From Candidatus Njordarchaeum guaymasense (lineage in GTDB: Archaea; Asgardarchaeota; Njordarchaeia; Njordarchaeales; Njordarchaeaceae), in NCBI GenBank assembly GCA_030587605.1, contig JAUQYT010000304.1, positions 1 through 25,656 on the forward strand: a stretch of DNA of 25,656 bases, in the 5' to 3' direction. Every line of letters begins with the position of its first letter. Position 1 is the first letter of the stretch. Below, piece after piece: positions 1-7,759 of this stretch. A program made the translations under genes and the position numbers. The notes beneath the pieces were generated by a model. That model searched no databases, was not told the origin of the DNA, and saw only the letters and a program-made list of their open reading frames with translations.

Positions 1-644
1 ATTTTGGGACCGTGTTCCTCTGGATAAGACGAGCCTCTCGTACAAGTGTTTTTGAGCGACATGAACGCATCCTTGAAAGGTGTGAGAACGGTTTTGGCTA
101 TGAGCCCACGTTCATAAGTCTGCAGTGACGATGGGCGCTCAATTATTGAGAGTGGTATCTCAGCGAACAGCTCATTTAAAGTCAAGGCTGACGTTCCGTC
201 GTAGTCCTTTTTCGCGCTGCGCATTTTATCCCAATCCGACGACGAGACTAGTAAACCGGTGATCTCACGTGAATCTGTGATGTACATGCCTCTCTGAGTT
301 GAGAACTCTATCAGGTATATCCCTGGGCCAGTTAACAATATGTAGGGAAGCTCAGTTCCACCTTTTCCAATCAAGTTAGCTGAGCTCACTGCTATTATCA
401 CGAGGTCCCTCTTTGTCTCCAGGACGAGGTTGCCAAGATAAGTATAGAATTCGTGTTTCAGACCAGATATCTTACCCCAATCCTTGATTAAGAGTATCTC
501 ATTAAGAGCAAATCCCAGCGGACCTTTCCCGTATATTTGCGTGAGTTCTTGGCTACGTAGTCGCTCTTCGATCTCCTTGAGCCTTCCACTTACTAGACCA
601 CTAAGTATCCTCCCTTTCTCCTCGCTTTCCCCAGCTGGTGGCAT
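1..644 (-). CDS. Hypothetical protein, N-terminal part; continues past the left edge
   Basis: The minus strand is open from an ATG at 644 to base 1 with no stop, giving 214 codons of an unfinished protein. An in-frame TAA lies 30 bases upstream and no other start codon intervenes, so this ATG is the first possible start. The protein begins MPPAGESEEKGRILSG, followed by a charged helix-like segment (about residues 15-35) and an alternating hydrophobic, probably mixed alpha/beta domain (about 70-130) with DLVIIAVSS and YILLTGPGIYLIEF. I see no signal peptide, membrane span or familiar catalytic motif and do not recognise the family. It follows the M20 peptidase gene on the same strand after about 117 bases, where an AT-rich TTAAATA stretch near 730 could be its own promoter. 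Confidence 0.6.
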   Translation of the reverse strand, partial: MPPAGESEEKGRILSGLVSGRLKEIEERLRSQELTQIYGKGPLGFALNEILLIKDWGKISGLKHEFYTYLGNLVLETKRDLVIIAVSSANLIGKGGTELPYILLTGPGIYLIEFSTQRGMYITDSREITGLLVSSSDWDKMRSAKKDYDGTSALTLNELFAEIPLSIIERPSSLQTYERGLIAKTVLTPFKDAFMSLKNTCTRGSSYPEEHGPK

Positions 645-761
645 TCCCTTGTTCCACTCCGCTCTTGATCCTTACAAAATGGGCGGCGCAGCGATTCATA
701 GTTGTTATTGTCATCAGCGAGTATTTAATCTAATGGTAAAACTAGGATCACGCGTGAAGGG

Positions 762-2027
762 TTACTCATTACTCGACAACACGCTCTTTAGAAAAACTGC
801 TAGGATCCTCGAGAAAAGAGTAACATCGTTTAGATCCACGGACTCATTTCTTGCGTGCATACCAGACTGGGCGCGGGCAGCGCCTAGTAGCATTGTTGGG
901 ATCCCGATCTTCGCAGTGTAGCATGCGTCTGAGCAACCCAGCGTACCTCCCATAAATGGACTTACGCCTGTAACTTCTCTGTAAGACCTTGATAGTAGTT
1001 GGATAGCGCGGTCGTTCTGGTCAGATTCAAATGATTCATGGAAATAGTTGTACTCGGCCGTCACCAAGAGATCTGGGTCAGTCTTCTTGAGACCGATTAT
1101 CGTCGCTATTATTCTCTTGGCTTCTTCTCTCACATCTTCTTCGGGAATCAATCTTCTATCAACGAGAATTTCACATCGATCTGGAATCATATTCACCTTT
1201 ATTCCGCCCGAGATTACGCATACTGACAAGGAAGGTCGGAGGTGGTCTACTTCGAAAGATGGGTGAGCAGGAATTCTGGACTTGACACTCGATAGCTGCT
1301 GAGAAAAGCTGTTGAGGACATTGATCACTTTTGACATCTTCTCTATTGCATTTACGCCCATCCATGGGCGTGATGAGTGCGCAGACCTACCGTACGTGAC
1401 TATCCTGAAGCGCAGGCATCCATTTGATGCATACTTTATGCTCTCTATTGTGCTGTCAGCAACTAGGCAGCAGTCTCCTCCAACTAGGTTATTCTTGACC
1501 AGGTAGTAAAGGCCTGTTGCTCCTCCTATTTCCTCATCAACAGTGACAGTGAGGGTCACCGTGCCTCGGAGATCTGATTCGAGTTGTGACAGCGCATGTA
1601 AGGCGAATACCATTGACGCTATGGATCCCTTCATGTCGGCGGTTCCGCGACCGAACATCAAGTTATCTTTGATGGTTGCTGAGAAGGGAGGAAACTTCCA
1701 ACCATCTCCAGGTGGAACCACATCTATGTGACCATTTAGAAGAATATTCGGTCCGCCAGAGCTCCATTCCTTAGCTGCAATTAAGTTTGGCCTCGGGCCT
1801 CTTAACGAGTTGGGGTGGGTAGCATATCTCTGCAAGAGGTGTAATGGGGTTTCAACTACTTTGCATTTGAATCCAATATCTTTTAACTTGTCTTGGACGA
1901 GGCTTATGGCGTCTCTATAGTTGTCTCCTGGTGGGACCACTGTCGGTACTTCCACCAAGCGCTTCAGGAAGTCTATCAGCGCTCCCTTTGATTCCGAGAT
2001 CGTAATAGACAACTTGTCGGGAATCAT
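762..2027 (-). CDS. M20-family metallopeptidase / deacylase (ArgE/DapE/CPG2-like)
   Basis: A zinc-dependent amidohydrolase of the ArgE/DapE/carboxypeptidase G2 group, 421 aa, the usual length. Expected metal ligands are visible: H100 and D102 in NGHIDVVPPGDGW, bridging D131 in GRGTADMKG, the general-base pair E165-E166 in DEEIGG, D191 in VADSTIE, and a C-terminal H391 in MHARNE. The dimerisation-domain signature GRSAHSSRPWMGVNAI starts near residue 213. The enzyme should be cytoplasmic, with no signal peptide. Family members cleave N-acetylornithine, succinyl-diaminopimelate, LysW-bound intermediates or dipeptides; no neighbouring arginine or lysine biosynthesis gene narrows this, so the substrate is open. 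The ATG at 2027 follows an AAAGGTAG stretch that can act as a ribosome binding site. The AN1 zinc-finger gene ends 79 bases upstream on the same strand. Confidence 0.93.
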   Translation of the reverse strand: MIPDKLSITISESKGALIDFLKRLVEVPTVVPPGDNYRDAISLVQDKLKDIGFKCKVVETPLHLLQRYATHPNSLRGPRPNLIAAKEWSSGGPNILLNGHIDVVPPGDGWKFPPFSATIKDNLMFGRGTADMKGSIASMVFALHALSQLESDLRGTVTLTVTVDEEIGGATGLYYLVKNNLVGGDCCLVADSTIESIKYASNGCLRFRIVTYGRSAHSSRPWMGVNAIEKMSKVINVLNSFSQQLSSVKSRIPAHPSFEVDHLRPSLSVCVISGGIKVNMIPDRCEILVDRRLIPEEDVREEAKRIIATIIGLKKTDPDLLVTAEYNYFHESFESDQNDRAIQLLSRSYREVTGVSPFMGGTLGCSDACYTAKIGIPTMLLGAARAQSGMHARNESVDLNDVTLFSRILAVFLKSVLSSNE

Positions 2028-2106
2028 TGTAAACTACCTTTGGGTCGGGTAGGAAGATTCGGGATAACTCACCATCGAGGGAAGCGAAAATCCGTTGTTC
2101 AAAAGA

Positions 2107-2313
2107 TTATAATGGGGGAGACTCGTCTTCCTCACCTACGGGGGAGGTTACAGGGGGGACGGAAGGTTCTTTTTCCTTAGGGGATACTTTGGCTTTCCAG
2201 ATGTTCTTGCACTGGTGGTTTTCTGGAAGCCTGTGTTCTACGCAGAAGCCTCCCTCACAGAATTGGCATTTGAACGAGAGATGGATTTCCTTGCCGCAAA
2301 ACTGGCATTTCAC
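2107..2313 (-). CDS. AN1-type zinc-finger protein
   Basis: A 68-residue protein whose first half fits the AN1 zinc-finger spacing exactly: C3-x2-C6-x9-C16-x2-C19-x4-C24-x2-H27-x5-H33-x-C35, which binds two zinc ions. The remainder is a Lys, Pro and Glu-rich tail (KEKEPSVPPVTSPVGEEDE) that is probably disordered. AN1 fingers in eukaryotes are linked to ubiquitin and stress responses; in archaea they occur alone or ahead of membrane domains, and their role is poorly known. I place the start at GTG 2313 (MKCQFCGKE) because a GAGG lies five bases ahead; TTG at 2316 is the alternative. It heads the leftward unit containing the M20 peptidase. A TTTAAG element near 2385-2392 could be its promoter. 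Confidence 0.85.
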   Translation of the reverse strand: MKCQFCGKEIHLSFKCQFCEGGFCVEHRLPENHQCKNIWKAKVSPKEKEPSVPPVTSPVGEEDESPPL

Positions 2314-2316
2314 CAA

Positions 2317-2508
2317 TTCCTCGGTTCTCCTCCAAGGAGGATTAGTCAGTTCATCAGTACAGAGAGTCCCATCCGGTTGTTCTTAAAGCTTACGCGAATG
2401 AAGTTCGCAATCGAGAAGCGTTTTCTTGTCTTGTTGATGAAAAAGGATAAGTGTCTGAAAAGTGTAACTTATCTTGTTGCAGGAGTCAAGCGGATTGGGG
2501 TGTGAAAT
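2317..2508. promoter_or_regulatory. Divergent intergenic region between the AN1 gene and the plus-strand hypothetical gene
   Basis: These bases must hold promoters for both the leftward AN1 unit and the rightward gene at 2509. On the minus strand GGAGGAG at about 2326-2340 lies just before the AN1 start. No convincing separate gene is visible. Confidence 0.4.
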
Positions 2509-3534
2509 TTGGCTGATGACTTTGTTCCAGCAAGTTCTTTGGCGCCGATACCTGGGAGCTCCTATAGTCTTAGGATAGGGAAGGTCCATGACAAGTGGGC
2601 TGTCAGGGTATATAGGGGTCGAGAGATCCTCACGACAGAAGTCATTGGTGAATTGGACCCTAGTATCATAGTCACCGTTGCCCAAAGTGCTATCTCACTT
2701 CCATCATATTCTCCGTACCACATTGTCAGAGCGGTGTCGCCGCTCATAAGGGAAGCTAGGACTGGCTATGTTCCGCCTCCTGAAGTAGGTCCAGCTCGAT
2801 CAGTGCCGGGGACTCCGGTTCAACCAGCTCAACCAGTCCAACGCGTCCAACCCGTTGAACCAGTTCAATCAAATGAGGTGGCGGAGGATCGAGGTTCGCC
2901 TCTCCTATCCCAGATAATTGGCGAGCGAGTAAAGGAAGCTCTGGGCCCGTCACTTATGGCACCTTCAGAGCCTACACAATCGGTAGCGACAGAAGTGACT
3001 CCGAAGAACGTACCACAGCAGAAACTGGAGCCTCCGGAGAAGCCGAGGATTGTAAAGAAACTTGACCTGAAACCTGTTAAGCCTGAGGAGTTGCTGGAGA
3101 GAACCTTCTCGACATTGATGCAGCAGTTGGAGCTTGCCATCACATATATCTACAAAAATTATGGGGAGAAATCTGCAGCTAGGTTATGGGAATACTTTGG
3201 CAATGTGGCTGAAATGACGCAGACAAAACGGAGAAATGAGAGTTTTGAAGATTTCATAAGAAGAAGGGTGGAGGAAGACAGGATTCTCGGAGTTGAATAT
3301 CAAGTTTTAGAGTTCTATGAGAACAGATTTGTCGGACGAGTCAAGAAGTGTGGATTAAAGCAGGGCCTAGCTGAGATAGTTAAGTTAAGTGGTCGTCTCT
3401 CACAAGATCTTCCTTGCATGTTATGTGAATCAACTTGGCAGGGTACTTGTAGGGCAATGGGGTTCCAGCTCGAACACGCCAAGGAAAAAGATGGATGTAC
3501 AATAAAGGTTGAAAAGCCAGAATCTAAGAAATGA
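2509..3534 (+). CDS. Hypothetical three-part protein: small N-terminal domain, Pro/Gln/Val linker, Cys-containing V4R-like C-terminal domain
   Basis: 341 aa. Residues about 15-85 look like a compact alpha/beta domain (LRIGKVHDKWAVRVYRG). Residues about 88-185 are low complexity, with a short tandem PVQPAQPVQ/VQPVEPVQ repeat coded at about 2815-2870. Residues about 190-335 form a helical then cysteine-bearing domain with C281, C303, C306, C314 and C330 (LPCMLCESTWQGTC). The C-terminal pattern (paired Cys, aromatic residue, Cys, then a late Cys before a short beta strand) resembles 4-vinyl-reductase (V4R) or aminothiazoline-carboxylate-hydrolase-like small-molecule domains, but this is a weak visual match. 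There is no membrane span. The TTG start at 2509 is preceded by GGGGTG at a workable distance; no in-frame ATG is nearby. Function is unknown; a cytoplasmic sensor or scaffold would fit. Confidence 0.8.
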   Translation: MADDFVPASSLAPIPGSSYSLRIGKVHDKWAVRVYRGREILTTEVIGELDPSIIVTVAQSAISLPSYSPYHIVRAVSPLIREARTGYVPPPEVGPARSVPGTPVQPAQPVQRVQPVEPVQSNEVAEDRGSPLLSQIIGERVKEALGPSLMAPSEPTQSVATEVTPKNVPQQKLEPPEKPRIVKKLDLKPVKPEELLERTFSTLMQQLELAITYIYKNYGEKSAARLWEYFGNVAEMTQTKRRNESFEDFIRRRVEEDRILGVEYQVLEFYENRFVGRVKKCGLKQGLAEIVKLSGRLSQDLPCMLCESTWQGTCRAMGFQLEHAKEKDGCTIKVEKPESKK

Positions 3535-3612
3535 ATCTGCATTCTGTTGGCAGGTTCACAAAGAACCTTGCTGTGTACTCGCTCCATTTTTCCTTATTGC
3601 TTCCGAGCGTTC

Positions 3613-5118
3613 TCAAGATGGAACCTCTGCTAGTTTCCCAACTTCTTTGAGATAGGCCTTGATGGGGAGGGGGAATCCGCTGCGCTTCGCTACGCTTTTC
3701 GTGTAGCCTGCATCTCTTGCTATCTTGTCTAGGATTCTCGCGACACCAGATCCGAATTGCATGGCAACCTTTTGTTCCGGAAGTAGTCTGATTGGAACTC
3801 CGATTCTTTGGGCGACCTTGCGCAGAATGTACTTGCGTGAGATTCTCGAGTTTTCCCTGAAGAGCTTCAGTCGGAGTGGAATCCCCAGTGAGAACATGAC
3901 TATCGCGGGGTCAAGGAACGGGGCGAACAATTCTGTTAGATTCATTGTCCCGATCTGGTCGTACATTGGAGCGCTGGTTCCGAGTCCCAATATGTCATTG
4001 AGCATCTCATTGCATAAGGCAGTATGTCCGCTGGAAGAGAGTATGTCTTCGTATCTCTCATATCCACCGAAGAGTTCATCTGCACCTTGACCGTAGAGTA
4101 TGGTCTTCTCCCCTCTGGTTACAGATTCTTTTATTGCAAAGTAGATTGGCAAAGAAGTACTAACCGCTACCATTTCGATACTTTCAATGAGTCTAACTAC
4201 TGGAACTAGGCTACTTGCAACATCATCGTATGTTACCTCTTTTTCCACCAGTGGAAGGTCTAGGGCTGATGACATCCTTCGTGCACCAGTCATGTCCCGG
4301 GAGGAAGCTGTCCCAGCGCAATACAGGGTGCAATGGATGCCTAGGTCCTTTGAGAGCTTTGCAACAATGGAACTATCCAGTCCCCCAGAGAAGAGCACAA
4401 CGACCTTTCCGCCTGCTCGTTTACCGATTTTCTTGATCACATCTCTGAGCAGGAGAGTAAGTGATTCAATTGCTGAATTCTCTTCTGGGTTCAGCGCCTC
4501 CATCCTTATGCCGGGGCTGATTCTTCTTAGCTTTCTGTTAGATATGAGGGTTGGTTGGGGTAAGCTCGTGAGATTTGTTAGCCCTAGTACCCACAATGGT
4601 CTGCGCCGGGTTGAGAAAGCAATCAGTTGTTCGTTTTCAGCGACATATAGGGGCTTTGCTCCAATGGGGTCTCTCGCCAGAAGAAATGTATCGCCCCGCC
4701 TTAGTACGAAGGCATACTGCCCATCCAGTGATTCCAGAAATCTCTTAGCGTGTAATTCAATGTCATTAGTTTCGTTAACACATTCCTCGAATCGCTTGAT
4801 CATCGAAGTAGGGGCTTCTGGCAAGTTGAAGATCTTCCCGGTCATCGCTACGGAGTTAAGTCCTGGGTCTCCAACGGCAACGCAGCGCTCCTGGCTCGTT
4901 AATAGGCATGCTGTAGCGAGAGCAATAGATGAGGGGGCGCGCAAAGATTTCTCAAGCTCCGTGACGGAACTCGACTCAAGTAACTCTTGTTGTGAGTGAA
5001 GTGTAAACATCTTTGTGGGAAACTCAGACTCCAACGCCCGGAGCATCTTGATAACCGCGTCAGACGCATCACTATCGATCTTGCTGACTGCTCCAACTAT
5101 TATGCACGTTTTCAACAC
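3613..5118 (-). CDS. Asparagine-synthetase-like protein (class II amidotransferase fold plus PP-loop synthetase domain)
   Basis: 501 aa with the AsnB order. An N-terminal Ntn/glutamine-amidotransferase-like domain carries LDGQYAF (131-137) and ARDPIGAKPLY (148-158). A synthetase domain follows with the ATP-pyrophosphatase loop SGGLDSS (244-250) and GQGADELFGGY (343-353). Authentic glutamine-dependent AsnB starts Met-Cys, the Cys becoming the nucleophile; this protein starts MLKTCIIVGA, so that residue is absent (C5 is out of place) and glutamine hydrolysis is unlikely by the usual route. It may use free ammonia or amidate or adenylate another substrate, so I do not assign asnB. The start is GTG 5118 (TTG 5115 possible). 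A TATA box at 5138-5145 lies about 24 bases upstream and no ribosome binding site is evident, which suggests a leaderless mRNA. It is divergent from the phosphodiesterase gene. Confidence 0.9.
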   Translation of the reverse strand: MLKTCIIVGAVSKIDSDASDAVIKMLRALESEFPTKMFTLHSQQELLESSSVTELEKSLRAPSSIALATACLLTSQERCVAVGDPGLNSVAMTGKIFNLPEAPTSMIKRFEECVNETNDIELHAKRFLESLDGQYAFVLRRGDTFLLARDPIGAKPLYVAENEQLIAFSTRRRPLWVLGLTNLTSLPQPTLISNRKLRRISPGIRMEALNPEENSAIESLTLLLRDVIKKIGKRAGGKVVVLFSGGLDSSIVAKLSKDLGIHCTLYCAGTASSRDMTGARRMSSALDLPLVEKEVTYDDVASSLVPVVRLIESIEMVAVSTSLPIYFAIKESVTRGEKTILYGQGADELFGGYERYEDILSSSGHTALCNEMLNDILGLGTSAPMYDQIGTMNLTELFAPFLDPAIVMFSLGIPLRLKLFRENSRISRKYILRKVAQRIGVPIRLLPEQKVAMQFGSGVARILDKIARDAGYTKSVAKRSGFPLPIKAYLKEVGKLAEVPS

Positions 5119-5137
5119 CGTCGACTGTTGGGTTGAA

Positions 5138-5145
5138 TTAATAAA
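5138..5145 (-). promoter_or_regulatory. TATA box of the asparagine-synthetase-like gene
   Basis: TTTATTAA on the minus strand, centred about 24 bases before the GTG at 5118. This is near the usual archaeal TATA-to-transcription-start distance, so the mRNA should begin at or next to the start codon. Confidence 0.5.
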
Positions 5146-5248
5146 GGATCAGACTTCATTAAGTATTTTGGCTATGAGAAAGTCTGTTAATCTTTGACTA
5201 TTGGATAAGCATCGCCTGTTCAGTTCTTCTCAAAGGTGTTGGTTGGAA

Positions 5249-6562
5249 ATGACTGAGGGCACAGCGGCGTACCATAAGTCCTTGGTGAGGGAATCCGATC
5301 TGACTCCAGGGCTCTTTAGGCCTAACTACAAGCGTTGTATTCATATGGCGCTTCCAACGGCGTTATCCTTCTTGGGGCTTAGGCTTCCCGAAAAACAGTA
5401 TTCCTTTTTGTCTGATACCAAGAGCCTAAGGAAGACTATGGAGGATAACTCTTGTTTTGACGTAGACAAGGTGATTATGATAGTCGCTGACTCCGTTGGT
5501 GTGGAGCAGTTCCAGAAGTTCAGTTATCTCGCTGGAGTTCACAGCGAGCTGGGTGGATTCGAGCTTTCCTCAGTCTTTCCTACCATAACATCGACTGCCC
5601 TAGCCTCGATACACTTGTCGGTTACTCCCGGTATCCACGGGGTCTTTGGCCACAAGATCTATTTCAAGGAGCTCGGCGCCGTGGTCGACACCTTGAAGAT
5701 GAGCACTATGTCTTTCAGAGCTAGGGATGCTTTGGTGCGAGTGGGAATCGATGTGCGGGCATTGAGCTATTGTGGTTCTCCCTACGACCTCGTTGAGCAA
5801 CAAGGCATTGAGCATGTGGAGCTGCTGGAGGATGAGATAGCTGGAACAGGGCTGTCCAACATGATTTACAGGAGACAGGTGGCGCATGGATTCGGTGATC
5901 TGATTGATGCGTTCTCCATAGCCAAGTCTGTCTTAGAACAAGAACGTGATAAGAAAGTAATCCTGAACGTGTATACCGGAATACTTGACGCGCTCAGCCA
6001 CAAGTATGGTCCCTTGAGCGAGGAATACAGACTTGGCGCAAGGTTCTTGGAGGAGAATATCAGGAGGCTAATTAGGAGCATTAGTGATAGCGTTGCGGAG
6101 AAAACGGCATTCATCTTCTTTTCAGATCATGGGCAGGACTCGATCGACCCCAAACTCAACATTGTCTTCAAAAAGAATGAGATCGAGGAATTTAGTAAGT
6201 TACTAAGAGCGCCCATGGGGAAGTCTGGAAGAGTTCTGCATTTCTATGTAATGAAAGGCTGTGAAGAAAAGCTGCTGAGAGCATTGCGTGATAAGATAAG
6301 AGATCATGGGTACATAATCACGTTCGAAGAAGCCGCTAAAGAATTCGTCGGCAGAATAGTAAATCCTGAAATGAGCAAACTGAGGCTGGGAGACGTAATT
6401 GTGTTGCTGAAAAAGAGCGTGAATGTTGAAACCCAGAAGGATGAATCGCAGGGCGATTGGGAGAAACAATTCCTTGGTTCACATGGCTCCACAACGCTGA
6501 ATGAGATACTAGTTCCCTTTGTCTCAGCACGGCTTTCAACAATTAAGAAACTTGAACGGTAG
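5249..6562 (+). CDS. Type I phosphodiesterase / nucleotide pyrophosphatase family enzyme (alkaline phosphatase fold)
   Basis: A metal-dependent phospho- or phosphodiesterase. From the ATG at 5249 (437 aa) the two-metal site is complete: D81 in IVADSVG, nucleophile T114 in PTITSTA, D247 and H251 in DALSHKYGP, D293-H294 in FSDHGQ, and a late His in GSHGSTTLNEILVPF. PTITSTA followed by TPGIHGVFGH parallels the nucleotide pyrophosphatase/phosphodiesterase signature. There is no signal peptide, so the enzyme is probably cytoplasmic; its substrate cannot be read from sequence. ATG 5249 is preferred because AAAGGTG lies about ten bases upstream; the frame is open to a TTG at 5201, which has no ribosome binding site. 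It is divergent from the asparagine-synthetase-like gene with a short shared promoter region, and convergent with the gelsolin-like gene. Confidence 0.88.
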   Translation: MTEGTAAYHKSLVRESDLTPGLFRPNYKRCIHMALPTALSFLGLRLPEKQYSFLSDTKSLRKTMEDNSCFDVDKVIMIVADSVGVEQFQKFSYLAGVHSELGGFELSSVFPTITSTALASIHLSVTPGIHGVFGHKIYFKELGAVVDTLKMSTMSFRARDALVRVGIDVRALSYCGSPYDLVEQQGIEHVELLEDEIAGTGLSNMIYRRQVAHGFGDLIDAFSIAKSVLEQERDKKVILNVYTGILDALSHKYGPLSEEYRLGARFLEENIRRLIRSISDSVAEKTAFIFFSDHGQDSIDPKLNIVFKKNEIEEFSKLLRAPMGKSGRVLHFYVMKGCEEKLLRALRDKIRDHGYIITFEEAAKEFVGRIVNPEMSKLRLGDVIVLLKKSVNVETQKDESQGDWEKQFLGSHGSTTLNEILVPFVSARLSTIKKLER

Positions 6563-6609
6563 CTTCCCAGTAGCAAGAGTCCCCTAGCTTTCCTCGCTTA
6601 GGCTAGTTA

Positions 6610-7461
6610 TTATTCCTCGCGCTCTTCTCCCTTTTTTCGTCCACCCTTGAACACATTAGCTATTTCACTAAGATGCTTCTCCATCATCGACTCAAGAGGC
6701 TCCTCAGCTACAGCGCCCTTGGCGGCAGGCTTCTCATATTCGACTTTTCCCTTGGGCTGAGCTGATGTCTTGAGAAACTCGACCGCCAAGACGCGCCCAT
6801 TCTCAACTATTACGCGAGGCGTGTATCCTTCTGCCAGAAAAATGCCGTCTTCAAGCGGATTGGTCACTTTTCCAACCTTGTACTCAGTCTTCTCCTTTCC
6901 AAATACTCTTGTCCTAGAAATAGAAACTGCGAACATGTCATGGCCGATAACAATTAGTTCCCTTTCAAATCCCCTCGGGATCTCAATCGAGTTCAACCGT
7001 TCAACTATCCGGCTCTGGTCTAGTTCAGGTCTTGGAGATGGAGGTTGTCCGTAGGCTATTGGGGGAGCACGTGCAGGGGCTGTAACACTTGGTGGTTGTG
7101 GCTGAGGTGTGGGACGAGACACTTGTGGCGCGGGAGGAGAAGGTTCGCGTCTAGCAGGTGCGACGGGCGGGGACGGGGGTGAGGGCCTTTCACCAGGCTT
7201 GCCCATATTCTTAATGAAATCCTGGTCTACGGCTTCATCAATTTGGACGAGTTTGTATGATAAACCGTGCTCGAGTCGTAGACTTGAGGCTAACCGCGCA
7301 CCGATGAATTTGTTGCGTGTTCTTGCCTCCTTCCCGTTCCATAGGATGATTTGCTTTTCATCGTCGTTTACGAAAATATAGACTTTTTTGCTGTCGACAT
7401 CTTCTCGCCTGAATGGAGATTCCTTGAGTTCGCCATCTTCTGCGACCTCTAACATCCTCAT
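6610..7461 (-). CDS. Gelsolin-like domain protein with proline-rich linker and second globular domain
   Basis: 283 aa. Residues about 3-87 resemble one gelsolin/villin repeat: a first strand (MLEVAEDGEL), then a DVDSKKVYIFVND strand, IILWNGKEA (the LW-x-G-K element typical of gelsolin repeats), a helix (RNKFIGARLASSLR), a strand KLVQIDE, and a final DFIKNMG turn. Residues 89-146 contain about 23 prolines in 58 positions. Residues about 147-233 form another alpha/beta domain (RELIVIGHDMFAVSI) that I do not recognise. A charged tail follows (KGGRKKGEEREE). Gelsolin domains bind actin and calcium in eukaryotes and have been reported in Asgard archaea; actin binding here is inference only. The ATG at 7461 has GGTGG upstream. 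The nearest strong TATA box (7673-7684) implies a leader of about 190 bases. No signal peptide or membrane span. Confidence 0.75.
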   Translation of the reverse strand: MRMLEVAEDGELKESPFRREDVDSKKVYIFVNDDEKQIILWNGKEARTRNKFIGARLASSLRLEHGLSYKLVQIDEAVDQDFIKNMGKPGERPSPPSPPVAPARREPSPPAPQVSRPTPQPQPPSVTAPARAPPIAYGQPPSPRPELDQSRIVERLNSIEIPRGFERELIVIGHDMFAVSISRTRVFGKEKTEYKVGKVTNPLEDGIFLAEGYTPRVIVENGRVLAVEFLKTSAQPKGKVEYEKPAAKGAVAEEPLESMMEKHLSEIANVFKGGRKKGEEREE

Positions 7462-7759
7462 TTTGAGACTTCCACCTTTTCGGGCGATGCCATGCCCCAG
7501 ATAAGAGAACTGACCCTTTCATGTCGCATGAACAATACCGAGAGTAGTGCGCAGACCTAGCCGTCAGCATGCTCCAAATTACGGAGATACTCAGCCAGAC
7601 ACTTCAAGCAACAGTTCAGAGCTTGTTGTCTTCCTTAAATTCGACTCTGTTGTACTAATAACGGGGAAGCCCTAATATATTTTTACGTTGTATTCGCCCG
7701 CGTTGAGTGAAACCGTTGCAGATTTCACAATGTCAGGGTAGAATATTCTAGTCGATGAT
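7462..7759 (-). promoter_or_regulatory. Long leader / promoter region of the gelsolin-like gene
   Basis: The minus strand has a strong TATA-like AAAATATATTAG at 7673-7684. Transcription from it would start near 7650 and leave about 190 untranslated bases. Within this leader an ATG at 7529 opens a 23-codon frame (MRHERVSSLIWGMASPEK and on) that stops at 7458 and overlaps the gelsolin-like start as ATGA. I cannot tell whether that frame is translated. No structural RNA is recognised. Confidence 0.4.

Noticed and set aside
2434..2458. C/D-box-like pair (TGATGA then CTGA 14 bases later)
   Set aside because: No matching second C'/D half follows; a single half motif is expected by chance.
4187..4999. 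270-codon plus-strand frame opposite the asparagine-synthetase-like gene
   Set aside because: It is antisense to clear catalytic motifs on the minus strand and its product is Ser/Pro/Leu-rich without any domain.
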